Assembly: GCA_963811805.1 (NCBI GenBank)
Contig: CAWESU010000001.1
Span: forward strand, 558,001 to 622,000
DNA from: DAHUXN01 sp963811805
GTDB taxonomy: Bacteria > Acidobacteriota > Terriglobia > Acidiferrales > UBA7541
DNA: 64,000 bases
Direction of reading: 5' to 3'
This document shows, piece after piece, positions 26,705-36,076 of this stretch (its first letter is position 1; each line of letters begins with the position of its first letter). The notes under the pieces are model-generated. The model had not been told where the DNA came from. It did not search any database and was given only the letters and a program-made list of their open reading frames with translations. The translations under genes were made by a program, and so were the position numbers.

Positions 26705-27635
26705 TGCTCTTCGCTCTGCTCGCTGGTTTGCCCGTTCGCCTTTCATCGTCGCGCGGCGCCGAATCCGCTTCGCGTAGCGCTTTGTACACTTTGTTTGCGC
26801 CGGCGAATTCCTGCTCCAGTTCCCGGCTCGTCAAATGCGTCCGCAAGAAATCAATCGCCTGCGCAGCGCGGTCCAGCGAACGCGCAATGTTTTCCGTATT
26901 GGTCATGCAAATATCCCGCCAGACTTCGTATGGGCTTCCCGCGGTCCGCAGCAAATCGCGCAACCCACTACCCGCGAGCGATAACGGCAGCCCAGTTTCG
27001 TCTGTCTCATCCGCAATCACTCGCGCCACCGCAATCGCCGCCAGCTGCGGCATCTGCGAAACCACCGCCATCGCCCAATCGTGCGTTTCCGCGTCGCTCC
27101 ACACTGGCTCCGCGCCAATCGCTCGCAGCAGATCCTCAAATCGCTGCACTCTGAAGTCGCTTTCGTCCTTTCCGCGACCATCGTGAATCAAAACATAACG
27201 CTTCCCGCGGAATAAATCCGCGTCCGCGTGCTCGAATCCGCTCACTTCCCTGCCCGCAATCGGATGCCCGCCCAAAAACTTCGCCCCATCGCCAAACGCT
27301 TTCGCCGCCTCCTTGCACATCCGCGCCTTCGTACTACCCGCATCCGTCACCAGCGCCTGCGCATCGCATCGCGACGCAATCTCCGGTAGCATTTCAATCG
27401 CCGCACCAACTGGTAGCGCAACGTAAATCAAATCTGCGTCGCGGACTGCCCCGCCCAAATCCACCGAAGCGTCCCATCCATGTCCGCTCAATCGCAGCTT
27501 GCGCAAAACCTCCGGCCGGTCGTGCGCAACAATCGAAACGCCCGGCCGCGCTTTTTCCATCGCCGCGCCGAACGACGCTCCGATCAGCCCCGCTCCCAGG
27601 ATCGCTACGCGCCGAAAGTCGCCAGCCTCGCTCAT
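26697..27635 (-). CDS. tyrA: Prephenate dehydrogenase TyrA
   Basis: A 312-aa NAD(P)-dependent enzyme converting prephenate to 4-hydroxyphenylpyruvate in tyrosine synthesis (or arogenate to tyrosine). The Rossmann motif is ILGAGLIGASFGAAM near residues 10-24. The substrate and catalytic region includes VTDAGSTK, FLGGHPIAGREVSGFEHADA and AMAVVSQMPQLAA. The C-terminal part is helical. There is no ACT domain or fused chorismate mutase. It starts 3 nt after trpA, placing tyrosine and tryptophan branches in one transcript. Confidence 0.93.
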   Translation of the reverse strand: MSEAGDFRRVAILGAGLIGASFGAAMEKARPGVSIVAHDRPEVLRKLRLSGHGWDASVDLGGAVRDADLIYVALPVGAAIEMLPEIASRCDAQALVTDAGSTKARMCKEAAKAFGDGAKFLGGHPIAGREVSGFEHADADLFRGKRYVLIHDGRGKDESDFRVQRFEDLLRAIGAEPVWSDAETHDWAMAVVSQMPQLAAIAVARVIADETDETGLPLSLAGSGLRDLLRTAGSPYEVWRDICMTNTENIARSLDRAAQAIDFLRTHLTSRELEQEFAGANKVYKALREADSAPRDDERRTGKPASRAKSNG

Positions 27636-27638
27636 GTC

Positions 27639-28487
27639 CTAGCCTCTGCGGCTCACTCCATGTTTCGCGGCTTCTTTCAACATCCGCACACGCGTCGCCG
27701 CATTCTCCGCCGCTTCGTTCACCGACCCCGCCTTCTCAATCTCTGCAACCAGCGACGACCCCACCACCACCGCGTCCGCGATTCCGCCAAGGACGGTCAC
27801 CTGTGCCGCCACCGAAATTCCAAATCCTACGGCAATCGGCAATCGTGCGAACTTTCGAGCGCGACGCACCATCGCCGGCAATTCCTCCGGCAGCGAATCC
27901 TTCGCGCCCGTCACGCCGGTGCGCGAAATCACGTACAAAAATCCGCTCGACACGCCTGCGATTCGTTTCAACCGTTCATCCGTCGACGTCGGCGCGGCCA
28001 GAAAGATCGTGTCCAGCCCGTTCGCATGCATCGCGCTGCGATATTCGCTCGATTCCTCGGGAGTCATATCCGTCACTAGCACCCCATCCGCGCCCGCCGC
28101 GGAAGCCTTCCTCGCAAAATTCCCGAGCCCCATCTGCAATATCGGATTGAAATAGCCAAACAGCACGAGCGGCACTTCCGTCTTTTTTCGCAGCATCGCC
28201 ACCAGCCCGAGCACTTTTTCGAGCGTCGTCCCCGCTCGCAGCGCCCGTTCACTCGCGCGCTGAATCGTCGGGCCGTCCGCCACCGGATCGCTGAACGGAA
28301 TCCCCAGCTCGATCACGTCCGCGCCAGACTCCGCAGCGCGCAAAACAATCGCTTCCGTGCCCTCGATCGACGGGTCGCCCGCCGTGAAATAGGCAATCAG
28401 CCCCAGCTCGCTTTTGCACGCGAGCTCCTCGAATTTTCGCCCAATCCTTGTTTTGAGTTGCGCCGCCGTGCTCGCCGGTTCAGACAT
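27639..28487 (-). CDS. trpA: Tryptophan synthase alpha subunit
   Basis: A 282-aa TIM-barrel enzyme that splits indole-3-glycerol phosphate. The catalytic Glu and Asp are in DVIELGIPFSDPVADGPTIQ and GADGVLVTDMTPEES. The phosphate-binding AVGFGISV block and RTGVTG are present. Its start overlaps the trpB stop by 8 nt. Indole passes to TrpB in the alpha2beta2 complex. Confidence 0.96.
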   Translation of the reverse strand: MSEPASTAAQLKTRIGRKFEELACKSELGLIAYFTAGDPSIEGTEAIVLRAAESGADVIELGIPFSDPVADGPTIQRASERALRAGTTLEKVLGLVAMLRKKTEVPLVLFGYFNPILQMGLGNFARKASAAGADGVLVTDMTPEESSEYRSAMHANGLDTIFLAAPTSTDERLKRIAGVSSGFLYVISRTGVTGAKDSLPEELPAMVRRARKFARLPIAVGFGISVAAQVTVLGGIADAVVVGSSLVAEIEKAGSVNEAAENAATRVRMLKEAAKHGVSRRG

Positions 28488-29697
28488 ACTTCGCCAAAAT
28501 CTCCATATCTTTGTCGCCGCGCCCGGACAAATTCACCACGATAATTTCGCTCTTCTTCATCTTCGGCGCACGCTTGATCACTTCGGCCACCGCGTGCGCC
28601 GACTCGAGCGCCGAAATAATTCCCTCCAACCTCGCCAGCGTGCGCAGCGCCGCAACCGCTTCATCGTCGCGCACCGCCGTGTATTCGGCGCGAACTTGCT
28701 CCGCCAGCCACGCATGCTCCGGGCCCACCGCCGGGTAATCGAGCCCTGCCGACACCGAATGCGTTGCCGCGATCTGTCCATCCGCATTTTGCAGCACGTA
28801 GGTGTGCGTCCCCTGCAGCACTCCCGGTTTTGCTCCCGCAAATCCGGACGCAGCGGCCAGCCGCGCGGCGTGTTCGCCCAACGTTCCTCCGCGCCCTCCC
28901 GCCTCCACGCCAACCATCTTCACGTTCGCATCTCCGAGAAACTCGTAGAACAGCCCAATCGCGTTCGATCCCCCGCCCACGCACGCGAAAAGCCAATCCG
29001 GCAAACGTCCTTCCGCCTCCAAAATCTGCGCGCGCGCCTCTTTGCCGATCACGCGATGAAAATCGCGCACCATCATGGGGTACGGATGCGCGCCCAGCAC
29101 TGAGCCCAGCAGGTAGTGCGTCGTCCGCACATTCGTCACCCAGTCGCGCATCGCTTCATTGATCGCGTCCTTCAGCGTTTTGCTGCCCGAATCCACTCCC
29201 ACCACTTCTGCGCCCAGCAGCTTCATGCGAAAAACGTTCAGCCGCTGCCGCGCCATGTCCTCCGTGCCCATATACACCGTGCATTCAAGCCCCAGCCGCG
29301 CCGCCACTGTCGCCGTCGCCACTCCGTGCTGCCCCGCGCCCGTTTCTGCAATCACGCGCTTCTTACCCATGCGCATCGCAAGCAGCCCCTGACCAATGCA
29401 ATTGTTGATTTTGTGCGCGCCCGTGTGCAGCAGATCCTCGCGCTTCAGATAAATTGTCGGTCCGCCAAGATGCTCGGTAAGCCGTGGAGCGAACTGCAGC
29501 GGCGTTGGCCGCCCGGCAAAGTTCTTCAGCAGGTCATCGAGTTGCGCTTGAAACTTGCCATCCGTGCGCGCTTCCTCGTACGCACGCTCCAGCGCCTCCA
29601 GTGGAGCCATCAGCGTTTCCGGCACGTACCGCCCGCCATACGCGCCAAATCGCCCTCGCGCATCCGGCATTTTTTCCGTTGTCGCTCCGCTCTTCAT
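28480..29697 (-). CDS. trpB: Tryptophan synthase beta subunit
   Basis: A 405-aa PLP enzyme joining indole and serine. The PLP lysine is in REDLLHTGAHKINNCIGQ, the phosphate-binding loop is CVGGGSNAIGLF, and GRFGAYGGRYVPETLM is the N-terminal family hallmark. The start at 29697 overlaps the trpF stop by ATGA; an in-frame start at 29787 would invade trpF. Length is normal for TrpB1. Confidence 0.96.
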   Translation of the reverse strand: MKSGATTEKMPDARGRFGAYGGRYVPETLMAPLEALERAYEEARTDGKFQAQLDDLLKNFAGRPTPLQFAPRLTEHLGGPTIYLKREDLLHTGAHKINNCIGQGLLAMRMGKKRVIAETGAGQHGVATATVAARLGLECTVYMGTEDMARQRLNVFRMKLLGAEVVGVDSGSKTLKDAINEAMRDWVTNVRTTHYLLGSVLGAHPYPMMVRDFHRVIGKEARAQILEAEGRLPDWLFACVGGGSNAIGLFYEFLGDANVKMVGVEAGGRGGTLGEHAARLAAASGFAGAKPGVLQGTHTYVLQNADGQIAATHSVSAGLDYPAVGPEHAWLAEQVRAEYTAVRDDEAVAALRTLARLEGIISALESAHAVAEVIKRAPKMKKSEIIVVNLSGRGDKDMEILAKYV

Positions 29698-30326
29698 GCT
29701 CTCTTCCGTTCCTTCTTCACCGTCGCCATAAACGCTCGCACTTTCTTCGCGTCTTTCTTCCTCGGCGACGCTTCCACTCCGCTGCAAACATCAATCGCAA
29801 AGGGCTTCGCCATGCGCATCGCCTTTCCAACATTCGCTTTCTTGAGCCCGCCGGCCAAAACCACCGGCGCGAAGCGCTTCGCCTGCTTCGCGATGCGCCA
29901 ATCGAAACGCTTTCCCGTTCCTCCGCGCAATTGGTCGTCGGATCCATCAAGCAGAAACGCCGCCGCGCTCGGATATTTCTCGAGCTCGTTCACTCGAAAT
30001 CCCGGCCCCACCCGAAACGCCTTTATGACCGGGAATTCGCGCGCCAGTCGCGCAACTGTCTTCGGGCTCTCGTCGCCATGCAGTTGGAGAACGCCCAATT
30101 TCACCGCGCGCGCAATCTTCAGAACCTCCGCCGCCGAAGCATTCACAAAAACGCCGACCGCACTCACGTGTCGCGGCAAATGCCCGATAATTTCGCGTGC
30201 GTGCGAAACCCCAATTTTCCGTGGGCTTTTGGCGAAAAAATTAAATCCCAACGCATCCGCGCCCGCATCGATGGCCACCTTCGCATCGGCCCAACTCGTA
30301 ATTCCGCAAATCTTTACCCTCACCAT
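29694..30326 (-). CDS. trpF: Phosphoribosylanthranilate isomerase
   Basis: A 210-aa TIM-barrel isomerase. It opens with VRVKICGITSWADA, which holds the catalytic Cys. The general-acid Asp is in FLLDGSDDQLRGGTGKRFDW, and GVEASPRKKDAKKV is the C-terminal phosphate loop. The extreme C-terminus is highly basic. It converts N-(5-phosphoribosyl)anthranilate in tryptophan synthesis. It lies 9 nt after trpC and overlaps trpB. Confidence 0.95.
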   Translation of the reverse strand: MVRVKICGITSWADAKVAIDAGADALGFNFFAKSPRKIGVSHAREIIGHLPRHVSAVGVFVNASAAEVLKIARAVKLGVLQLHGDESPKTVARLAREFPVIKAFRVGPGFRVNELEKYPSAAAFLLDGSDDQLRGGTGKRFDWRIAKQAKRFAPVVLAGGLKKANVGKAMRMAKPFAIDVCSGVEASPRKKDAKKVRAFMATVKKERKRA

Positions 30327-30335
30327 TTCCGCGCC

Positions 30336-31145
30336 TCAATTGTCTTGTTCCGTCAGCAGTTTCGCGAGCCCCGCGCCCGCATCCGGCGCCGTCATCAGAT
30401 GCTCGCCAACCAGAAACGCGTCAAATCCCGCCCGCTGCATGCGCACCAAATCCGCGTGGCTCCGGATGCCCGATTCGCTCACCGCCACGCACTCCCCTGG
30501 AATCAGTTCAGCCAATTCCAGCGACGTCTCGATTCTCACCTCGAGCGTTTTCAAATCCCGATTGTTCACGCCGATGATTTTCGCTCCCGCCCCTATCGCG
30601 CGGCTCATTTCCTCGCGTGAATGCGCCTCTACCAGCGCTTCCATCCCCAGCTTTCGCCCCAGCGCAAGCAATTCGCGCAAAGCCTCATCATCCAAAATCG
30701 CCACGATCAGCAAAAACGCATCCGCGTTCGCCGCACGCGTCTCCCACACCTGCCACTGGTCCACGATAAAATCCTTGCGCAGGATCGGGATCTTCGTCGC
30801 CTTGGCCACTTCCTTCAAATCCGCCAGCGACCCCTGGAAAAAATCCTCCTCCGTCAGCACCGACAGCGCCGCCGCGCCACTCGCCTCCAGCTCAAATGCC
30901 ATTTTCACCGGCTGATAGTCGGCGCGCAGAAGGCCTCGCGACGGCGACGCCTTTTTCAGTTCCGCGATGATATTCAATCCCGGCCGCGTCAGCGCCCCCG
31001 CAAAATCCCGCACCGGCGCGGATTTCTTCTCCACCGCCAGCTTCAGCGCCACGTCCGGCAGCACGCGCTTTCGATGCGCGATCGCCTCGCGCCGCCGCTC
31101 CACAATGCGCGCCAGAACGTTCTTCGACTCAGTTTTCGTTTCCAT
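30336..31145 (-). CDS. trpC: Indole-3-glycerol phosphate synthase
   Basis: A 269-aa TIM-barrel enzyme. The catalytic Lys and substrate motif are in IIAELKKASPSRG. Other blocks are LSVLTEEDFFQGSL, ILRKDFIVDQWQVWETRAAN, VEAHSREEMSRAIGAGAKII and GVNNRDLKTLEV. The start at 31145 (METKTESKN) is preferred over one 9 nt upstream. It is the first gene of the trpCFBA run and is divergent from the uracil-DNA glycosylase gene. trpE, trpG and trpD are not in the window. Confidence 0.95.
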   Translation of the reverse strand: METKTESKNVLARIVERRREAIAHRKRVLPDVALKLAVEKKSAPVRDFAGALTRPGLNIIAELKKASPSRGLLRADYQPVKMAFELEASGAAALSVLTEEDFFQGSLADLKEVAKATKIPILRKDFIVDQWQVWETRAANADAFLLIVAILDDEALRELLALGRKLGMEALVEAHSREEMSRAIGAGAKIIGVNNRDLKTLEVRIETSLELAELIPGECVAVSESGIRSHADLVRMQRAGFDAFLVGEHLMTAPDAGAGLAKLLTEQDN

Positions 31146-31283
31146 CGCCCGCAAACACTCTCTTGATTACGGCGGCCTGCAGAGTCCCCGAAGCAGGCAG
31201 GGAAAATCGCTGGAAGTATGCTAGTCTGCGCGTTGCCGCTGTGTCAATTTTTCGCAAAGAATCCCGGCCCGCATGAGCGCTTC

Positions 31284-31979
31284 ATGAACGCCGCCAAGAA
31301 CCAGTTGAAAATCCTCAACCAGACGATTGTATCCTGCCGCAAGTGTCCTCGCTTGGTGCGCTATCGCGAATCCGTCGCTCGCACCAAGCGCCGTGCTTTT
31401 CTCGATTGGAACTACTGGGGCAAACCCGTCCCCGGCTTCGGCGATCCCCGCGCGCAGCTCCTCATCGTCGGACTCGCGCCCGCCGCTCACGGCGGAAATC
31501 GCACCGGCCGCACCTTCACCGGTGATCGCTCCGGCGATTTTCTCTTCGACGCACTCCATCGCACTGGCTTTGCCAATCAATCCGCATCCGTCAGCCGCGA
31601 TGACGGGCTCGCGCTCCACAACGCCTACATCGGCGTCGCCGTGCGCTGCGCTCCCCCCGCCAATAAACCGCTTCCTTCCGAATTTGCGAACTGCCGCCCT
31701 TACCTCGAAACCGAGCTGCGTATCCTCAAACCGAAAGCCATCCTCGCGCTGGGCGGCATCGCCCTGCGCGCCTATCTCCAAATCCTCAAGGATCAGAAAC
31801 TCATCTCGAGCCATGCCGCCTATCCCTTCGCTCACGGCGCCGCCTATCAGCTTCCCCGAAATCTGCCGCGTCTCTTCGCTTCTTATCATCCCAGCCAGCA
31901 GAACACCTTCACCGGCCGTCTGACGCCCGCTATGCTCACTGACGTCCTTCGGAATATCCGTAGTTACCTCGGGGCTTAA
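31284..31979 (+). CDS. Family 5 uracil-DNA glycosylase (UdgB type)
   Basis: A 231-aa DNA-repair enzyme. Motif 1 GLAPAAHGGNRTGRTFTGD and motif 2 SYHPSQQNTFTGR are those of family 5, which lacks the usual catalytic Asp/Asn of families 1 and 4. A [4Fe-4S] site is indicated by CRKC near the N-terminus and the pair of cysteines in VRCAPPANKPLPSEFANC. It removes uracil and other deaminated bases. An upstream in-frame start at 31218 would add 22 residues that do not look conserved. Confidence 0.92.
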   Translation: MNAAKNQLKILNQTIVSCRKCPRLVRYRESVARTKRRAFLDWNYWGKPVPGFGDPRAQLLIVGLAPAAHGGNRTGRTFTGDRSGDFLFDALHRTGFANQSASVSRDDGLALHNAYIGVAVRCAPPANKPLPSEFANCRPYLETELRILKPKAILALGGIALRAYLQILKDQKLISSHAAYPFAHGAAYQLPRNLPRLFASYHPSQQNTFTGRLTPAMLTDVLRNIRSYLGA

Positions 31980-32063
31980 TCTGCTCCTTGTCAGGTAGTT
32001 CCCGAATTGCTTGTCCCCTGCCGAAAACCTATTCTATTCTCCGAGCGCCAATGAGGACCTCGC

Positions 32064-32348
32064 GTGCAATCTGGAAAAGAAATTCAGGATCTGCCCACTG
32101 GGAAAGGAATCGACGATCTCACTTTTGACCCGCGGAGCAAGTGCCTTTACCCGCCGCGCGGTGCTGAGGCCAGCACTGTCTACGTCTACCAGGAAGACTC
32201 CCCGCATAATCACGAGCCGCTCGGCGAAGGTACATCCGAGCCGCGTGCGCGCAACTCGCGATACGCCGTGAGCCTGCGCCAGCTTTACGCCTCTGCTCAC
32301 GCCCAACAAGCAGCGCCAGCGGAGATATTGGTCTATCAAGACAAGTAG
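32064..32348 (+). pseudogene. C-terminal remnant of a YVTN-type beta-propeller gene
   Basis: A 94-codon frame reads SGKEIQDLPTGKGIDDLTFD, then YPPRGAEASTVYVYQEDSP, and ends AEILVYQDK. This is the repeating blade pattern of YVTN/YncE-like propellers (DDLTFDP..., VYVYQ...). Only about two blades survive, there is no start context or signal peptide, and an in-frame stop precedes the fragment. The sequence SKCLYPPRGAEAS looks altered from the usual blade form. The reading is pattern recognition; a homology search would settle it. Confidence 0.55.
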
Positions 32349-32571
32349 AAATGGGGCAGGTTTGCCCGTCGCAAAGCGTCACAAAACATATCGGAATTTC
32401 TGTTTCCGCGAATTCTCACCTTGGACGACTTTTCGTTGCAGGGAAAAGTACTTGCCTTATTTTTACTGTTATGGTAAATATCTTTAGTGTAATCTGGATT
32501 TCTCCGTCTTGCTTATCCCACGCGCCAGCATCAATCTCCTAAGTCGCATTGGCTGGGCGATTCGCACGTAA
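32349..32571. other. AT-rich intergenic stretch
   Basis: The segment at about 32380-32500 is visibly richer in A and T than its neighbours (for example TATTTTTACTGTTATGGTAAA). No gene, RNA or clear inverted repeat was recognised. It sits between the propeller remnant and the end of the DoxX gene, so it may be a scar of older foreign DNA. Confidence 0.4.
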
Positions 32572-32952
32572 TCACCGAAACAAAATGTATCTCCCGCCAT
32601 CGGTAACGATGAGCATGATGCACATCACGACGATCATCAGTTCGTAGTTCCATCCCTGGCCACCCCAGAAGCCAGTGTGCCACTCGAAAACTTTCTTTTG
32701 GATGACGCCCAACATGATCAAGATCAAGCCCAGCGCCGCCAGTTGAGGCAAGACTCCGGCGATAACGCCCAAACTGCCGGCAATTTCCGCCGCGCCGAGA
32801 AATATCGTGAACCCTCTGCTCATCCCGATGCTCTTGCTGCGGCCCACGGGATCTTTCAGGTGGTTCCATCCACTGGAAAAGAAAATCGCGCCGACCATCA
32901 GCCTTAACAGCAGAACTCCGACATCCTGAAACCGCATGAGGTGAGGAATCAT
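32572..32952 (-). CDS. DoxX-family membrane protein
   Basis: A 126-aa protein with four membrane segments (about 10-28, 48-70, 72-92, 100-122). It matches the DoxX pattern RLMVGAIFFSSGWNHLKDP, GAAEIAGSLGVIAG and LGLILIMLGVIQKK. The start at 32952 (MIPHLMRFQDVG) drops an unlikely basic, Cys-containing extension present in the longer frame from 33069. DoxX proteins are linked to thiosulfate-quinone or redox functions in some organisms; most are uncharacterised. Confidence 0.82.
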   Translation of the reverse strand: MIPHLMRFQDVGVLLLRLMVGAIFFSSGWNHLKDPVGRSKSIGMSRGFTIFLGAAEIAGSLGVIAGVLPQLAALGLILIMLGVIQKKVFEWHTGFWGGQGWNYELMIVVMCIMLIVTDGGRYILFR

Positions 32953-33083
32953 GCTCTTCCTCGCGCGCGAAATACAGGACGCACCACGAAAGCAAACGAC
33001 GCGCCGCAGTCCGCCAACCGCGCACGCCAAGTTTACGCTTTCTCGTCCCGCCGCAAATAGCCTATTCACGTTAGAATCGCTCC

Positions 33084-33865
<782 letters not shown>

Positions 33866-33866
<1 letters not shown>

Positions 33867-34501
33867 TGAATCTCATCCAGTTTTTTTCGGCGCATCGCAT
33901 GGAAATTCTCCAGGCCACCGGCGAGCATCTCTGGCTCGTAGTCATCGCCATGCTGCTGGCCATCGCAGCAGGAATCCCGCTCGGCATCGCCGTCACGCGC
34001 AAGCCGTGGCTCTCCAAACCGATTCTCGGAAGCGCCAACATCGCCGAGACCATTCCGAGCCTCGCGCTCTTCGGTTTTCTGCTGCCGGTACCCTGGCTCG
34101 GCTCCCGCGCCGACCGCCTCGCTATCGTCGCCCTCGCGGTCTATGCGCTGCTGCCGATAATCCGCAACACCATTGCGGGCATACAAGGAATCGATCCCAA
34201 CGTCCGCGAGGCCGCGCGCGCCATGGGCATGACCGATTCGCAAATTCTCTTTCGCGTCGAGCTGCCGCTTTCCGTGCCCGTGCTGCTTGCCGGAATTCGC
34301 GTCGCCACCGTCTGGACCATCGGCATCGCCACTATCGCCGCGGCCGTCGGAGCGGGAGGTCTGGGAGAATTCATTTTCCGCGGCCTTGCCATGGTCGATA
34401 ATCGCGTGATTCTCGCCGGCGCGATCCCGGCAGCGATCCTTGCACTCTTCGCGGACATTGTTCTCAGCCTCTTCGAGCGCCACATGCGCCACGCGCGCTA
34501 A
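33866..34501 (+). CDS. Osmoprotectant ABC transporter permease (OpuCB-like)
   Basis: A 211-aa inner-membrane permease with about five membrane segments. The family motifs are AGIPLGIAVTRKPWLSKPIL, NIAETIPSLALFGFLLP, the coupling loop VREAARAMGMTDSQI and GAGGLGEFIFRGL. It pairs with the ATPase before it and the lipoprotein after it. Only one permease is present, where OpuC has two, so a homodimer is expected. Confidence 0.9.
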
Positions 34502-34505
34502 CTCC

Positions 34506-35381
34506 ATGCGCCGGCCCATACTCACTTGCATCGCCGCTGCCTTATTCATGGCAGGCTGCGTCAATCGCCAAACGACCATCGTCGTAGGCTCGAAAAATTT
34601 CCCCGAGCAGGCCCTTCTCGGCGAATTACTCGCGCAGCAGATTGAAGCTAAGACCGGCCTCCACGTGGAGCGTCACTTCTATCTCGCTGGCACCTACATC
34701 TGTCATCAGGCGTTGCTCGCTGGCCGCATCGACATGTACGTGGAATACACCGGCACGGCGCTCACCGCCGTCTTGAAAGAACTTCCTGAAAAAGACTCGC
34801 AGGCCGTCTTCGAGCGCGTCCGCAGCGAGTATGCCCGGCGCTTCCACCTGCTCGTCGAGCCGCCTCTGGGATTCAACGACAGTTTCGCCATCGTGATTCG
34901 CGGAGAAGATGCCCGCAAGGATCAGCTTCGCACCATTTCGCAAGCCGCGCAGTACGCGCCGCGCTGGCGCGCCGGCTTCGGTTACGAATTCATGGAACGC
35001 CCCGACGGCTATGACGGATTCGTGAAAATCTACGGCCTGAGATTTTCCGGAGAGCCGCGCATCATGGATTTAAATCTTCTCTATCGTGCGCTGCTGGCGC
35101 ATCAGGTGGACATCATCGCCGGAAACACCACCGACGGCCAGTTGCTCTCGGGTGATTTTGCCGTTCTCGAAGACGACGAACATTATTTTCCGCCCTATCA
35201 GGCGGTCACCGTGGTGCGAGACCAGATCGCCAGCGAACATCCCGACGTCATGGCCGCCATCGCCGAATTGTCGGGGACAATTTCAGATCACGACATGCAG
35301 CAGATGAATTACCAAGCGACCGCCCGGCATCGCGACATCAGCGTCATCGTTCGCGAATTCCTGGCTTCGCAGCATCACTAG
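34506..35381 (+). CDS. Osmoprotectant-binding lipoprotein (OpuCC-like)
   Basis: A 291-aa substrate-binding lipoprotein. The signal peptide ends in lipobox FMAGC (Cys near 17). The mature protein begins with the family pattern VVGSKNFPEQALLGELLAQQ. YVEYTGTALTAVL and DIIAGNTTDGQLL are further hallmarks of OpuAC/QAT binding proteins. The ligand is probably glycine betaine, choline or carnitine. The start at 34506 follows the permease stop by 4 nt. Confidence 0.9.
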   Translation: MRRPILTCIAAALFMAGCVNRQTTIVVGSKNFPEQALLGELLAQQIEAKTGLHVERHFYLAGTYICHQALLAGRIDMYVEYTGTALTAVLKELPEKDSQAVFERVRSEYARRFHLLVEPPLGFNDSFAIVIRGEDARKDQLRTISQAAQYAPRWRAGFGYEFMERPDGYDGFVKIYGLRFSGEPRIMDLNLLYRALLAHQVDIIAGNTTDGQLLSGDFAVLEDDEHYFPPYQAVTVVRDQIASEHPDVMAAIAELSGTISDHDMQQMNYQATARHRDISVIVREFLASQHH

Positions 35382-35391
35382 CGGTCCCGCG

Positions 35392-35895
35392 CTACCGCTT
35401 GCCGGATCGCACATTTTCAATTTCCTCCGCAAGCTCCTCGCTCGTGGTCACGCCTTTCTTGATCAGCAGGCGCAGCAATGCCTCAAGAAATTCGGGGGTG
35501 GAATCCGCCGGGATCGCCTCCGCGCTGGTGGACATTTCGCATATCGTGGGAACAATCGCTTGTAACTTTTTGAACTTCTCGGCGCTGAGCGCCTCGAACG
35601 CGACTCCCATTCCCATGCCGGAAGCCGAATTGCGCACGACGCCGCGGCACACTAGTCCGTTTGCCGCCGGATCAAAATGGACCACCACGTGAGTATCGGC
35701 GGGAAGCGGGGCGAACATCTCAATGTAACAGCCACCCGGACTGATGTCTGTAATCGTGCCGTCGATGCTGAAATCCGAACCCGTGACGGTAATAGTCACC
35801 TTCACGCGGCAGGGGGTGCGCTCATATCTCCTGCGGTCTGTGCCAGTGCGGCGTTCTTTCGATGCTTGCAGGGCGTTGGGGCTGGAATCGTTCAT
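35392..35895 (-). CDS. PilZ-domain protein
   Basis: About 167 aa. A PilZ domain spans about residues 15-110. It includes RRRYERTPCRVKVTI, whose RxxxR-type arginines suit c-di-GMP binding, and the second motif TDISPGGCYIEM (D/NxSxxG). A C-terminal helical tail follows, ending in EELAEEIENVRSGKR. It probably reads c-di-GMP for the nearby chemosensory genes. The start at 35895 has GCGAGGCGG upstream; an in-frame start at 35961 is less likely. Confidence 0.88.
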   Translation of the reverse strand: MNDSSPNALQASKERRTGTDRRRYERTPCRVKVTITVTGSDFSIDGTITDISPGGCYIEMFAPLPADTHVVVHFDPAANGLVCRGVVRNSASGMGMGVAFEALSAEKFKKLQAIVPTICEMSTSAEAIPADSTPEFLEALLRLLIKKGVTTSEELAEEIENVRSGKR

Positions 35896-36076
35896 CACCG
35901 CCTCGCGGTGGTTCGGCCACAAATCGTGACGGTCGGCTCCTATACGGGCCTTGGGAATCAAGTCTTGTAATTATGATAAGAGCACAGGTAGCAGGGGTCA
36001 ACGAGGACGGAGCGGTCTGCACCTTTCGGGTTACTATATCGCTAAGTACTTCGCATAGAGAGATTTACCGACGGCT

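Noticed and set aside
29116..30915. 599-codon plus-strand open frame across trpB, trpF and trpC
   Set aside because: It crosses three genes with firm catalytic motifs on the other strand and its product is Arg/Ser/Pro-rich low complexity.
35380..35399. AGCGGT/ACCGCT inverted repeat across the convergent ends of the binding-protein and PilZ genes
   Set aside because: The stem is only 6 bp and overlaps both coding ends, without a T-run; too weak to call a terminator.
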